Positions 8,268 to 17,652 of a stretch of 64,000 nt of DNA are shown here, piece by piece. The first letter of the stretch is position 1; each line of letters begins with the position of its first letter. A program made the translations under genes and the position numbers. The stretch spans positions 1 to 64,000 of the forward strand of contig JALHQW010000035.1 in the NCBI GenBank assembly GCA_022841745.1, read 5' to 3'. Below the pieces are notes generated by a model. The model was not told where the DNA came from. It made no database searches and was given only the letters and a program-made list of their open reading frames with translations. Source of the DNA: Saprospiraceae bacterium (lineage in GTDB: Bacteria > Bacteroidota > Bacteroidia > Chitinophagales > Saprospiraceae).

Positions 8268-9454
8268 TCCTCTTCCCGCTTTCGGGTGGATTGATAAATT
8301 TTCAACTGATTCCCCAATATCTTCGTGAACCCCTTCACGTCCTCGCCGGACCAGCCGTTGTTCATCTCGCCGTACTTGCCCGCTTCGCTTTGCATGAGGT
8401 CAAAATCCGACTTAACTCCCTGTAATTCAAAGCGATAGGGTAGGAACTTGACGAATACCTCGCCCGTCACCGACTCCTGCGTGGAAGTCAGGAATGCCTC
8501 GATGTTGCGCATGACGGGGTCGAGAAAAAGCGCTTCGTGGAGCATCATGCCGTACCAGTTGGCTAGCTGTTCTTTCCAGTATTGCTGCCATTTGACGAGG
8601 GTATGCTTTTCGAGCAGGTGGTGCGCCTTGATGATAATAAGCGGGGCGGCAGCCTCAAAACCCACTCGGCCTTTTATGCCAATGATGGTGTCGCCAACGT
8701 GCGTATCCCGACCAATGGCGTAGGGTGCGGCGAGGGCTTGCAAGGCTTGGATAGCCTCCACGGGATGCTCGAAAACCTGCCCATTCACGCCAACCAACTC
8801 GCCTTTTTCAAAAGTCAAGCTGATGTCAATCGGTTCATTTTTAGTCAATTGTGTAGGCCATGCACTTTCTGGCAGCGGCAGGTGCGAGGTCAGCGTCTCC
8901 GCCCCGCCCACGCTCGTGCCCCAGATGCCGGGGTTGATGCTGTACTTGGCTTTTTGCTGCGTCCACTCGAAGCCGTGCTTGGTGAGGTAGGCCACTTCTT
9001 CCTCCCTTGAAAAGCGATGGTCACGGATGGGTGTGATGATTTGCATCTCTGGGCAAAGGACGGAAAAGGCCAAATCGAAGCGCACCTGGTCATTACCTGC
9101 GCCCGTGCTACCGTGTGCAATCGCCTCACTGCCAATCAGTTGTGCTTGCTTCGCAATGGCCACCGCCTGGAACATCCGCTCGGCGCTGACCGACAGGGGA
9201 TAGGTGTTGTTGCGCAGCACATTGCCAAAAACGAGGTAGCGGATGCACTGGTCGTAGTAGTCCTGCATGGCGTCCACGCAATGGAAACTGGCAGCGCCAA
9301 GTGTGAACGCCTTGGCCTCCATAGCCTCAACGTCGGCAGGTGTGAAGCCTCCCGTGTCCACTGTCACGCAGTGGACTTCGTGGCCTTGCTCGGTCAGGTA
9401 TTTGATGCAAAAGGAGGTATCCAAGCCCCCGGAATATGCGAGTGTTATTTTCAT
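8264..9454 (-). CDS. argG: argininosuccinate synthase
   Basis: Condenses citrulline and aspartate using ATP. The 396-residue protein opens MKITLAYSGGLDTSFCIKYL (PP-loop SGGxDTS) and carries AHGSTGAGNDQVRFDLAF near residue 115 and YSINPGIWGTS near 170, all ArgG hallmarks. The length is usual. The long inverted repeat at 9469-9586 separates it from the GNAT gene upstream. Its stop codon overlaps that of the convergent HNH gene. Confidence 0.95.
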   Translation of the reverse strand: MKITLAYSGGLDTSFCIKYLTEQGHEVHCVTVDTGGFTPADVEAMEAKAFTLGAASFHCVDAMQDYYDQCIRYLVFGNVLRNNTYPLSVSAERMFQAVAIAKQAQLIGSEAIAHGSTGAGNDQVRFDLAFSVLCPEMQIITPIRDHRFSREEEVAYLTKHGFEWTQQKAKYSINPGIWGTSVGGAETLTSHLPLPESAWPTQLTKNEPIDISLTFEKGELVGVNGQVFEHPVEAIQALQALAAPYAIGRDTHVGDTIIGIKGRVGFEAAAPLIIIKAHHLLEKHTLVKWQQYWKEQLANWYGMMLHEALFLDPVMRNIEAFLTSTQESVTGEVFVKFLPYRFELQGVKSDFDLMQSEAGKYGEMNNGWSGEDVKGFTKILGNQLKIYQSTRKREED

Positions 9455-9468
9455 GCTGATTGTTTTTC

Positions 9469-9586
9469 TCGCGAGGAGGATGGGGGTACGGATTGAGCGG
9501 GTTAGACTGATTTAAACGGATTTCAAACTGCATAAATCAGTGTTTATCCGCCAAATCCGTCCAATCCATGTACCATCCTCTTCGCG
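9469..9586. repeat. intergenic inverted repeat, CGCGAGGAGGATGG family
   Basis: Left arm CGCGAGGAGGATGG followed by GGTACGGATTGAGCGGG; right arm AAATCCGTCCAATCC followed by CCATCCTCTTCGCG. A clear relative sits at 49841-49958 upstream of leuA. Fills the argG-GNAT gap. Confidence 0.65.
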
Positions 9587-9588
9587 TG

Positions 9589-10197
9589 TCACGCCGCTAC
9601 TGCAGCCGATTCGTTTTTCAAAATCATCTCCACCAAGCTGACGCTTTGTGCAGCTTCCAGTTCCTCCAATTTGCTCGGAGCCAACATGCCTGTGCAGAGG
9701 CACATCTTCCTGCCACAGCGCTGGAGTATGTCAAAGTTGGGGCAGCTTTGGCAGCCGTCCCAAAAGGTTTCGTCTTGGGTAAGTTCGGAAAAGGTCACTG
9801 GCTTGTAGCCAAGTTCCGAATTGATTTTCATCACGGCGAGGCTCGTGGTGATGCCGAAGACCCGTGCTGACGGGTACTTGTCCCGTGCGAGGTCAAAAAC
9901 CCTGCGCTTGATTTGCTTGGCGAGGCCGAGTTGCCGGAACTCATGGGCTACTACAAGGCCAGAGTTGGCGACATATTTCCCGTGACTCCAAATTTCGATG
10001 TAGCAGAACCCGGCGAGTTGGCCTTCATCATTCAGGGCGATTACGGCATGGCCAGATTCGATTTTCCGCCTTACATACTCGGGTGACCGGCGGGCGATAC
10101 CAGTTCCTCGCTGCTGGGCCGAGATTTCGAGGAGGGAACAGATTTCTTCTGCATAGGAGGCATGTGCCTCCCCCGCAACATGAACTTTCACATTCAT
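9589..10197 (-). CDS. GNAT acetyltransferase, candidate N-acetylglutamate synthase
   Basis: A 202-residue GNAT protein with acetyl-CoA loop VVAHEFRQLGLAKQIKRRV near residues 87-105. It is first in the arginine cluster, and the window shows no other enzyme for acetylating glutamate, so it is a good candidate for the NAGS step. The odd part is a C-terminal cysteine-rich tail: CQSC, then C.. KMCLC over residues ~147-167, possibly a metal site. The role is inferred from position; the GNAT fold is clear. The start ATG at 10197 is the first in-frame Met before the conserved region. Confidence 0.72.
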   Translation of the reverse strand: MNVKVHVAGEAHASYAEEICSLLEISAQQRGTGIARRSPEYVRRKIESGHAVIALNDEGQLAGFCYIEIWSHGKYVANSGLVVAHEFRQLGLAKQIKRRVFDLARDKYPSARVFGITTSLAVMKINSELGYKPVTFSELTQDETFWDGCQSCPNFDILQRCGRKMCLCTGMLAPSKLEELEAAQSVSLVEMILKNESAAVAA

Positions 10198-10740
10198 TTG
10201 CTGAGATTTTTAAAAATTGACGCTGATTAAAGATTTCAGTCAATGGAATATTCCAAAGTCCTTGAAACCAAAAATCAAGTTGAATCAATTGTGAAAAAAT
10301 GCGGGCTTACCCGGCAGGGCAGGTGGGAAAAAACTTCCCACAATGGTGGTTATATGTAAATGATTAGCCCTTACGGGCTGGACGGAACGCACGACGACGA
10401 GGCTGCGGCATGTGTGCCGGCAAGCTCGTGATGGAAAGGTTATATGTGAACTGCGTCGTCATTGATGGAACAAATGTAGGTGTTGTTTTGACACGATGCA
10501 ATAGGGAAGCAAAAAAAATAGCAGAACCATAAGCAATGGCCCTTGAATTTGCTGTTGATCCAGCCAAAAATAGGTTTCAACAAACTGGCTGGTCACAGAA
10601 TTTTAAAATCCCTTTTCAAAACTATTTTTATAAAAAAATTAGATATGCCCTATTTTTTATGGGGGTAATACTTAAAAAACAGCATTTAATTCAAAATATA
10701 AATCAAAAATAAAGGGGTTGATACAAAAAATGATATTTTT
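10198..10740. other. intergenic region between divergent arginine and amtB units
   Basis: No gene is supported in this stretch. It holds a 12-base palindrome TGGAATATTCCA (10244-10255), about 50 bases upstream of the GNAT start and a possible operator; a small hairpin GTGGGAA/TTCCCAC (10323-10341); AGCCC/GGGCT (10366-10379); and two copies of GGTTATATGT about 90 bases apart. Composition shifts to very AT-rich after about 10580. Confidence 0.4.
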
Positions 10741-10773
10741 TTTGGACATGGTGTATTTTTTACCCTATATTTG
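10741..10773 (+). promoter_or_regulatory. amtB promoter
   Basis: TATATTTG at 10766-10773 matches the Bacteroidota -7 core TAnnTTTG, with TTTG at 10741-10744 as -33 element (21-base spacer) in an AT-rich stretch. It predicts a leader of about 145 bases before the amtB ATG at 10928. Confidence 0.6.
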
Positions 10774-10927
10774 CATCGTACCTTACCGAATAGCAGCCAA
10801 CCTTACTGAACGCTTATCAAATCAAGTAAAAGCCAGATTCCAATCGGAAAAAAATTCTTGCAGAAGGCATGATGCCTCATGCCCGAAGCGCTGACCAATT
10901 TCTTTTTACACCGATAAATTATTTGTT

Positions 10928-12316
10928 ATGAAAAAATTGACCACTAAACAAGCGGCCCCGTTCATTCTACTGGCGCTTATTTCATTGGCCTCCATTTTTG
11001 TTCCGGCACTTCCCGATTTTGCGGGCACAGACCAGTACAATGCAGCGGACACGACTTGGATTCTCGTGGCCACAGCACTCGTATTCCTCATGACGCCCGG
11101 CCTGGCCTTTTTCTACGGCGGCATGGTTCATCGCAAGAACGTCATTTCCACCATGATTAAGAGCGTGGTAGCGGCGGGCATTGTCAGCGTCATCTGGATT
11201 GTGGTGGGCTTCAGCCTCGTCTTTGGCGAAGACATCGGCGGCTTCATTGGCGACCCGACCACTTTCTTTTTCTTTAAAGGGGTGAACTCCGGCGAGCCTT
11301 GGAGCCTTGCGCCCACCATACCGAAGACCCTGTTCGCCTTCTTCCAATTAATGTTCGCCATCATCACCCCTGGCCTCGTGGTGGGTGCGGTGGCCGAGCG
11401 CATCCGTTTCACCTCTTATATATTGTTCACGGCGCTTTTCAGCTTGCTGGTTTATGCCCCGCTGGCGCACTGGTCCTGGCACCCTGATGGGTTCTTGTTC
11501 AAAATGGGCGTACTTGACTTCGCAGGCGGCACGGTCGTTCACATTTCGGCTGGCTGCGCAGCGCTCATGGGTGCCCTCGTACTCAAGCGCCGCCAAGCAC
11601 ATATTGACAACCAAGAAATACCGCCAGCAAACATCCCCTATGTGCTCATCGGCACGGGCCTTTTGTGGTTCGGTTGGTTCGGCTTCAACGCTGGTTCGGC
11701 GCTGGGCGCCAATGCCTTAGCAGTTTCCGCTTTCGCAACGACAAACACTGCCGCCGCCGCCGCTGGTCTTTCCTGGATGTTCTTTGATGTATTGAAAGGC
11801 AAAAAACCGTCCGTGCTCGGCTTCTGCATCGGTGCGGTGGTGGGCCTCGTGGCTATCACGCCGGGGGCTGGTTTGGTGCCGATTCCACAGAGCATCTTCA
11901 TCGGCGCATTTGCGGCCATTGTATCCAACGTAGCTGTTTACTACAAGCAAAAAACCTCGCTGGACGACACGCTGGACGTGTTCCCCTGCCACGGCCTGGG
12001 CGGTATTGTCGGCATGTTGCTAACGGGTGTTTTTGCCAGCAAAACCGTGAACGCCGCTGGTGCCGATGGGCTTATTTATGGGGGCTTCGCCTTCTTTTTT
12101 ACGCAGTTAAAAGGGATGATGGCAGCCGTAGTCTACAGTGGGGTGGTTTCCTTCCTGATTTTTAAATTAATCAACTTCATCGAGCCAATGCGGGTAAGCT
12201 CAATTGACGAGGAAATCGGCCTCGACGCCACGCAGCACAACGAGAAGTATGTGCAGGGAACGCTGCTCGTGTCACAGGCGAATGGGAAGGTGGCGGAGCT
12301 ACCGCTGGTAGAATGA
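10928..12316 (+). CDS. amtB: ammonium transporter
   Basis: Inner-membrane Amt/Rh channel of 462 residues. After a signal-like first helix it has WILVATALVFLMTPGLAFFYGG (residues ~40-60) and the Amt hallmark DFAGGTVVHISAG near residue 197, plus FGWFGFNAGSA near 250, with about eleven hydrophobic segments. It supplies ammonium for assimilation. No glnK (PII) follows, which is unusual since amtB and glnK are often paired; a porin gene follows instead. Start chosen at the first ATG after a strong promoter. Confidence 0.95.
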   Translation: MKKLTTKQAAPFILLALISLASIFVPALPDFAGTDQYNAADTTWILVATALVFLMTPGLAFFYGGMVHRKNVISTMIKSVVAAGIVSVIWIVVGFSLVFGEDIGGFIGDPTTFFFFKGVNSGEPWSLAPTIPKTLFAFFQLMFAIITPGLVVGAVAERIRFTSYILFTALFSLLVYAPLAHWSWHPDGFLFKMGVLDFAGGTVVHISAGCAALMGALVLKRRQAHIDNQEIPPANIPYVLIGTGLLWFGWFGFNAGSALGANALAVSAFATTNTAAAAAGLSWMFFDVLKGKKPSVLGFCIGAVVGLVAITPGAGLVPIPQSIFIGAFAAIVSNVAVYYKQKTSLDDTLDVFPCHGLGGIVGMLLTGVFASKTVNAAGADGLIYGGFAFFFTQLKGMMAAVVYSGVVSFLIFKLINFIEPMRVSSIDEEIGLDATQHNEKYVQGTLLVSQANGKVAELPLVE

Positions 12317-12318
12317 TT

Positions 12319-12447
12319 TGATTTTAGATATAAGATAGACGATTTTAGATTTCGGTACTATGTCAATCTGCAAAACCCCTTTATTCTCAAGTGTTTTCGG
12401 CTCCCCAATCTAAAATCATATATCTTATATCGTCTATCTTAAATCAA
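12319..12447. repeat. intergenic inverted repeat, AGATTTCAGAT family
   Basis: Left words TTTTAGATATAAGATAGACG and right words CTAAAATCATATATCTTATA with CGTCTATCTTAAATC form a long imperfect hairpin after amtB. Same family as 6294-6393 and 55852-55950. Confidence 0.6.
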
Positions 12448-12562
12448 ACTCCCACCCACTTCCCAATCAAAGCATCAAACTCAAAAAAGGTACGGCCTTC
12501 ATCCCAGCTTCTGACACAAGCCGGAGGCCGTACCGATTTCATCTTTCAATAAAATCGTTGCA

Positions 12563-13639
12563 ATGTTACAAAAAATCCTCTTCTCAGGAATGGCATCGCT
12601 ATGCCTCTTGGCCACCGCCGCTGCGCAATCGGCAGCCGCCGACACCTCAGCCCCAGCACCAAGTCTTTTTAAATTCTCAGGTTTTGCAGACGTCTATTAT
12701 CGCTATGACCTTGCGAAAACAGCTGGCAACAACCGAACGAGTTTCACCAACAGCCACAATGATTTTGAACTGGGAATGGTCTCCGGCAAGCTGGAGCACA
12801 GCCTTGGCAATGTGGGTTTTCTCGCCGACATCGGCTTTGGCCGCCGGGCGGAAGAATTCGCCTATACGGACATCAACACCCGCCTCGCCATCAAGCAGTT
12901 GAACCTTTCCTATTCCTTTAAAAATGGCCTGAAACTTACGGCGGGCAACTGGGCCACGCACATCGGCTACGAACTGGTTGACCCTTACCTAAACCGCAAT
13001 TACAGCATGTCCTACATGTTCAGCTATGGGCCGTTCTCGCACACGGGCATCAAGGCAGAGAAGACCTTCGGCAATTGGGGCGCCATGATTGGCATGGCCA
13101 ACCCGACCGATTTCAAGTCGTTTGCTGGCAATGAAAAATACGTCATTGGGCAATTGAGCACGACAAGTGCAAACGAGGCAGTCAAGGTTTACCTGAATTA
13201 CCAAGGTGGCAAGTTCAACGACAGCTCAAGGGTAAAACAAGTGGACATCGTGCTCACGGCTGCCCTTGCCGAACGGTTCAGCCTCGGTCTGAACGGTACG
13301 GCGGCCACTTACCAGTTCAAGGACGCCGAAAAGGAATTCGGCGACATGAACACCTGGTGGGGCACAGCGCTATACCTCAATTTTGACCCAAAAGACTGGT
13401 TCGGCCTGACGCTCCGTTCGGAGTATTTCAGCGATGCAAAAGGCTTGAACGTTTTCGGTGCAGTCGGTGGTGGCAGCCTGGTGGCGACCACGATTTCCGC
13501 CAATTTCAAAGCTGGCAACCTCATTTTTATTCCAGAGGTACGCTTCGAGTCGGCTTCGGAGGAGATTTTCACCGACCAAGAGGATGGGTTTACCAAAGCG
13601 GCCACAAGCGTGTTGATGGCCGCAGTTTATACGTTTTAA
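12563..13639 (+). CDS. outer-membrane beta-barrel porin (BBP2-like)
   Basis: A 358-residue protein with a signal peptide (MLQKILFSGMASLCLLATAAAQ) followed by alternating aromatic/hydrophobic strands such as FKFSGFADVYYRYDL and ending in an aromatic residue (AAVYTF), as expected for an outer-membrane barrel. The layout resembles the putative beta-barrel porin-2 family. It lies about 250 bases after amtB on the same strand and may allow passage of nitrogenous solutes; that link is inferred from position. It is followed by a strong intrinsic terminator. Confidence 0.8.
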   Translation: MLQKILFSGMASLCLLATAAAQSAAADTSAPAPSLFKFSGFADVYYRYDLAKTAGNNRTSFTNSHNDFELGMVSGKLEHSLGNVGFLADIGFGRRAEEFAYTDINTRLAIKQLNLSYSFKNGLKLTAGNWATHIGYELVDPYLNRNYSMSYMFSYGPFSHTGIKAEKTFGNWGAMIGMANPTDFKSFAGNEKYVIGQLSTTSANEAVKVYLNYQGGKFNDSSRVKQVDIVLTAALAERFSLGLNGTAATYQFKDAEKEFGDMNTWWGTALYLNFDPKDWFGLTLRSEYFSDAKGLNVFGAVGGGSLVATTISANFKAGNLIFIPEVRFESASEEIFTDQEDGFTKAATSVLMAAVYTF

Positions 13640-13671
13640 GTGAAAGACAAATTGGTTAGTTTTTTTGCTGG

Positions 13672-13704
13672 CGCTCCTCCGCAACCTGCGGGGGAGCGTT
13701 TTTT
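13672..13704 (+). terminator. intrinsic terminator after porin gene
   Basis: A 12-bp stem, CGCTCCTCCGCA pairing with TGCGGGGGAGCG (one G-U), three-base loop, then TTTTTT. Confidence 0.85.
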
Positions 13705-13716
13705 GTTTGGTCGGTG

Positions 13717-14175
13717 CTATGCACCAACTATACGCTCCTTACCCCTCTCCGATAGCGCCGCAAATTGGCGGGTAAAGTTCTTGATGAAGTCCACCTTGCG
13801 GAAGCGGAGGGCGCTCCAGTCCTCGTCAATGGCCACCATGCGCACACCTTCCATGCCGTACTGGCCCATGACCTGCCAGCCATTGTCCCGGTTGAACTCA
13901 CATTTGTAGCGCTTGGAGCTGCCCTTTGGGTAGCACATCCAAACCACGGCATCGCCCTTCATTTTTGGGCAAATGGCGTGCGCAGCGGCATCCACTTCGG
14001 CTTGTTTTATGGCAAATGCGATGGCAAATTCAATCGCATCAGTTTCGCCTATTTCATGCTTCACGATGGCCAGTGGCGCAATGGATTGAAGGTTGCCAGC
14101 AAAGGAGGCCGGGGCGTTCAGCACATGGATGGTGGGTTGGTCTTTGTAGTTGAGTTTTTTGAAAATGGCGTCCAT
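13717..14175 (-). CDS. conserved hypothetical protein (DUF3052-like)
   Basis: A 152-residue cytoplasmic protein without signal or membrane segment. The conserved core is ICPKMKGDAVVWMCYPKGSS (near residue 70) followed by NRDNGWQVMGQYGMEGVRMVAIDEDWSALRFRKV. This matches a small widespread Bacteroidota family of unknown function, which I associate loosely with DUF3052-like proteins. It converges with the porin gene and is in the same direction as the KilA-N gene 31 bases upstream, so the two may be co-transcribed. Confidence 0.75.
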   Translation of the reverse strand: MDAIFKKLNYKDQPTIHVLNAPASFAGNLQSIAPLAIVKHEIGETDAIEFAIAFAIKQAEVDAAAHAICPKMKGDAVVWMCYPKGSSKRYKCEFNRDNGWQVMGQYGMEGVRMVAIDEDWSALRFRKVDFIKNFTRQFAALSERGKERIVGA

Positions 14176-14206
14176 GAAGTGGGAAGTTTTTCAGATGATA
14201 CAGTTG

Positions 14207-14773
14207 TTAATCCTCGTCTTTTCCTTTGAGGTAATTCAAGCGGTTCAAGTCCTGCCGCTGCCCCGGAATGGTGTCGAGAAGGTTGCGCACCTCGTCAATA
14301 TTATGGGTGATTTTGGTAAGGTGCCATTCGAGCGACTTTCGGCCAAATTCCTCCGCTTTCAGACGGTCGAACTCTTTGGCCACGTACAACTGGAAGGCAG
14401 GTTCCAGCCAGTAGCAAAAATTGAAGGCGATGTCCTTGTGAGCCAAGGTGCCGCCATAACGACCCGATTGGGAAATAATGCCAATGGCACCTGTCTCCTC
14501 AATATAAGTTTGTGGCGTAACGATATACCTATTTTCTGACGCCTTCAATCTAAAGGTGTCCATTTGACCACCTTTAAAATTCGGGTTGTGCAGGTATTCC
14601 CAAGCTTCAAGGTATTCAAGTGTCGCACTGTTCTTCATCCAACTTCTTATCAGCTCGCCTGCACGCTGCTTGGTGTCTTGCTTGGCAATATCCGTCAGAG
14701 AGATATAATCTTCCTCGTGGATGCTTTCCACCGTAATCGTCAATCCTTTGACCGTAAGTGTTTGCTTTTTCAT
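14207..14773 (-). CDS. KilA-N domain DNA-binding protein, copy 1
   Basis: A 188-residue protein whose first ~135 residues are a KilA-N domain (EEDYISLTDIAKQ; IRSWMKNSATLEYLEAWEYLHNPNF; YIEETGAIGIISQSGRYGGTLAHKDIAFNFCYWLEPAFQLYVAKEFDRLKA). KilA-N is a DNA-binding module related to phage and fungal APSES domains. It lacks the ~100-residue C-terminal part of the other two copies. Start chosen at ATG 14773, which fits the family start and a good promoter 25 bases upstream. Codons for FKGGQMDTFR carry a decayed form of the palindrome that is perfect in copies 2 and 3. Confidence 0.88.
   Translation of the reverse strand: MKKQTLTVKGLTITVESIHEEDYISLTDIAKQDTKQRAGELIRSWMKNSATLEYLEAWEYLHNPNFKGGQMDTFRLKASENRYIVTPQTYIEETGAIGIISQSGRYGGTLAHKDIAFNFCYWLEPAFQLYVAKEFDRLKAEEFGRKSLEWHLTKITHNIDEVRNLLDTIPGQRQDLNRLNYLKGKDED
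14551..14576. repeat. decayed intragenic palindrome in KilA-N copy 1
   Basis: TAAAGGTG (14551-14558) and CACCTTTA (14569-14576) pair perfectly around a ten-base unpaired centre. It lies at the same codons (F-K-G-G-Q/M-D-T-F-R) as the perfect palindromes of copies 2 and 3. Confidence 0.7.
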
Positions 14774-14797
14774 GCCAATGCTTTTTGTGTTATTCGG

Positions 14798-14827
14798 CAA
14801 ATATAGCCGCCACCGATTTAACCCAAA
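14798..14827 (-). promoter_or_regulatory. promoter of KilA-N copy 1
   Basis: On the minus strand TTTG (14827-14824), an 18-base spacer and TATATTTG (14805-14798) match the Bacteroidota -33/-7 pattern, 25 bases before the ATG at 14773. Confidence 0.6.
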
Positions 14828-14894
14828 AATAAACTTGAAAGTGACTGAGCCACCCTTGCCCGACCTACCTTTACCCGCCAATCAACAACCGTTT

Positions 14895-17636
14895 ATGAAA
14901 AACACTACATTGGTTTTCGCCACCATCCTGCTTTGTTCCACGCTCGTTTTTTCCCAAAAAACCGTCACTACCTACCAAGTCCCCGGCGCAGCCGAGTTCT
15001 GCAAAAATGACCCGAAGGGTTACTCCGTGTTGCCAAGCGGGCGCTATGTGACCCCGGCGGGCAAGGCCGTGCCAATTACCCGTGCGCCCTACGGCCTGGC
15101 CATCAGTCCCGACGGGCAGACGGCGCTCGTGCTGCACAACGACGTGGTCACCAAGATTGACCTGCGCTACCCTGACCGCCCTGTTCGAATGCCCAGCTAT
15201 GACAAGACCGTGCCTTCTGTGCTGGAAGGCTCCTCTTGCACGGGCATCGCCTTCATGCCTGATGGCAAAACGGCCTGGCTCTCTGGCGGCGACAAAGGAA
15301 CAGTCGTGCTGCTCGATGTGGCGAACAACAGCAACTTGAAGACCATTAATGTGGATGGCGAGTTTGGCGGTAAAACTTACGAGGACAGCTACCTGACGGA
15401 CGTTGTTTTGGACAAAAAGCGCAACCACCTTCTCATCCTCGACCGGGCGAACAACCGCCTTATCAAGTTTGACATCGCTTCGCAAAAACTGGTGGCCAGC
15501 ATCCCCGTCGGTCGCATCCCGTTTGGCATTGCTATTTCGCTAGACGGCAAAACAGCTTTTGTGGCCAACGTCGGCATCTTCGAGTACCCGCTCGTGCCGG
15601 GTTTGACACCTGAAAACATTGGCACAATGGGCCTCGAAGTGCCCGCTTATGGCTATCCTTCAAAGGAGGCGGAGGAGGGCGTCACCTACTCCGATGGCCG
15701 CAAGATACCCGGCCTCGGCAGTCCCCTCGACGAACGGGCGATGAGCATCTGGACGGTGGATTTGGAGCAAAACACGGTGACGGGTAAGTTCAAGACGGGC
15801 CTTCAAATCGGCGACGAGTTCGAGAACGAGGAGGAGGAAGAAGAGGGCGAAATCGTCGGTGGGGCGCACCCCAACTCGGTGGCGGTGGGCAGCCACTTTG
15901 CCTATATTTCCAATTCGCAGAACGACCTCATCTCCGTTTTTGACCTCAAAAAGCACAAGGTTGTGCGGGAAATACCGCTCCGTTTTCACAAAACCCTCGA
16001 CCACTACCGGGGCATCATGCCCTTCGGTGTGGCGCTTTCGCCCGATGAAAAAACGCTCTACGTGGCCTGCCTCAGTCTGAACGCCGTGGCCGTGATTGAC
16101 ACCAGAAAGCGCAAAGTGAAAGGCTATATCCCAACGGGTTGGATGCCGTCAAGGGTGAAGGTTTCGCCCGATGGCAAGCAAATCTTTGTCACCTCGGCCC
16201 GTGGCTACGGTGCTGGGCCGAATGGCGGTGCGGGTTTTGCGGCTCCGCCGCAAGGCACGTACATCGGCGACATCCAACTTGGCATTTTCCAAATGATAAA
16301 TGTGCCGGACGCCGCCACGCTCGCCAACTACACGAAGGAGGTTTTGAACAACACCTTTCAAGTAGTGCAAATAACCGACGACGGCAAGAATCCGCTACCA
16401 GTGCTGCCCGGCCTTCGGGAAAGCCCCATCAAGCATATCGTTTATGTAACGAAAGAAAACCGCACCTACGATGAGGTGTTTGGCCAATTGCCGCAGGCAA
16501 AAGGCGACCCAACCATTGCCCGATTCGGGAACGATGTGGACGTGCCAGCGAACAAAGAAGGCTCGCCCGCCGTGGCAAAGGCCGACATCATGCCCAACCA
16601 CTTGAAAATTGCGCAGCAATGGGCTTTCAGCGACAATTTCTATTGTGACTCGGACGCCAGTATCCACGGCCATAAATGGATGGTTGGCACCATCCCGAAC
16701 GAGTACGTGGAGGTGAACTCGCAGACCAGCGCAGCGCACAAGCCGTTCAGCAGCGCACCCGGAAGGCGCTTCCCCCGCACCACGGGCGCTACCGACCCCG
16801 AAGACTACAACGAGCGGGGCGGCATCTGGGAAAACCTCGCACGGGACGGCGTGACCTACTACAATTTTGGTGAAGCCAACGAATACACCGATCCGTCGGA
16901 GGAGAAGTTCGACACGTTGTTCGGGGCACGGCACTCGGTCGTTTACCCCATGCCCAAGGTGCTGTTCGACCGTACGAGCTTCACTTATCCCGGCTATAAT
17001 ATGAACGTGCCCGACCAGTTTCGAATGGACAAATTCGAGGAGGAGTTTATGGTGAAATGGGGCAGCGGCAAGGACTCCATGCCGGATGTGCTGACCATCA
17101 TCTTGCCCAACGACCACGGCTCTGGCCCCCGCCCGGCGGAGGGCTACCCCTACCTCGAAAGCTATATGTCCGACAACGACCTGGCGCTGGGCCGGCTGCT
17201 GCACTTCCTCAGTCGTACGCCCTACTGGAAGAACATGCTCGTGGTCGTGACCGAGGACGACCCGCAGGGCGGCATTGACCATGTGGACGCCCACCGCTCG
17301 GTGCTGCTCATGGCGGGGCCTTATGTGAAAAGGGGCTACGTGTCGCACACCCACGCCAATTTCGGTAGCCTGCTGCGCCTGATTTACACGCTGACGGATG
17401 CTGGCTTCGTCAACCACTACGACCTGACGGCCAGCCTGCTCACCGATTTTTTCACCAATAAACCGGACTACACGCCCTACACCCTGGAGCCAGTGGACGC
17501 CCGCATCTTCGACCCGCAAAAGGCAATGGACGTTTACAACAAGACTTTCAATTGGGAGAAAATAAAGCAGGGGCCGAAGCTGGACGACGAGGGGGAGCAG
17601 CGGAAGTGGTTTTATGACCAGCAGGGGAAGAATTGA
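14895..17636 (+). CDS. YncE-type propeller / phosphoesterase fusion, copy 1
   Basis: A 913-residue exported protein (signal MKNTTLVFATILLCSTLVFSQ). Residues ~60-500 form a YVTN/YncE-like beta-propeller with repeated APYGLAISPDGQTALV, AFMPDGKTAWLSGG and VALSPDEKTLYVACLS units. Residues ~510-880 are an alkaline-phosphatase-like phosphoesterase with IVYVTKENRTYDEV, DASIHGHKW, LPNDHGSGPRP and VVVTEDDPQGGIDHVDAHRS, supplying metal-binding D/H residues. An acidic stretch (ENEEEEEEGE) lies near residue 310. The likely role is periplasmic release of phosphate from an organic ester; the substrate is unknown. It is flanked by two KilA-N genes and has a paralog at 21011-23464. Confidence 0.85.
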   Translation: MKNTTLVFATILLCSTLVFSQKTVTTYQVPGAAEFCKNDPKGYSVLPSGRYVTPAGKAVPITRAPYGLAISPDGQTALVLHNDVVTKIDLRYPDRPVRMPSYDKTVPSVLEGSSCTGIAFMPDGKTAWLSGGDKGTVVLLDVANNSNLKTINVDGEFGGKTYEDSYLTDVVLDKKRNHLLILDRANNRLIKFDIASQKLVASIPVGRIPFGIAISLDGKTAFVANVGIFEYPLVPGLTPENIGTMGLEVPAYGYPSKEAEEGVTYSDGRKIPGLGSPLDERAMSIWTVDLEQNTVTGKFKTGLQIGDEFENEEEEEEGEIVGGAHPNSVAVGSHFAYISNSQNDLISVFDLKKHKVVREIPLRFHKTLDHYRGIMPFGVALSPDEKTLYVACLSLNAVAVIDTRKRKVKGYIPTGWMPSRVKVSPDGKQIFVTSARGYGAGPNGGAGFAAPPQGTYIGDIQLGIFQMINVPDAATLANYTKEVLNNTFQVVQITDDGKNPLPVLPGLRESPIKHIVYVTKENRTYDEVFGQLPQAKGDPTIARFGNDVDVPANKEGSPAVAKADIMPNHLKIAQQWAFSDNFYCDSDASIHGHKWMVGTIPNEYVEVNSQTSAAHKPFSSAPGRRFPRTTGATDPEDYNERGGIWENLARDGVTYYNFGEANEYTDPSEEKFDTLFGARHSVVYPMPKVLFDRTSFTYPGYNMNVPDQFRMDKFEEEFMVKWGSGKDSMPDVLTIILPNDHGSGPRPAEGYPYLESYMSDNDLALGRLLHFLSRTPYWKNMLVVVTEDDPQGGIDHVDAHRSVLLMAGPYVKRGYVSHTHANFGSLLRLIYTLTDAGFVNHYDLTASLLTDFFTNKPDYTPYTLEPVDARIFDPQKAMDVYNKTFNWEKIKQGPKLDDEGEQRKWFYDQQGKN

Positions 17637-17652
17637 CACAGCGGGCCAAACC

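Noticed and set aside
10244-10255. TGGAATATTCCA as an arginine repressor box
   Set aside because: Only one 12-base palindrome that does not match the known ArgR consensus well; kept only as a remark in the intergenic entry.
10364-10567. Small minus-strand frame in the arg-amtB gap
   Set aside because: No family resemblance, no start context and composition typical of intergenic sequence.
16395-17639. Long minus-strand open frame antisense to the phosphoesterase gene
   Set aside because: Shadow of a clearly recognisable plus-strand phosphoesterase domain.
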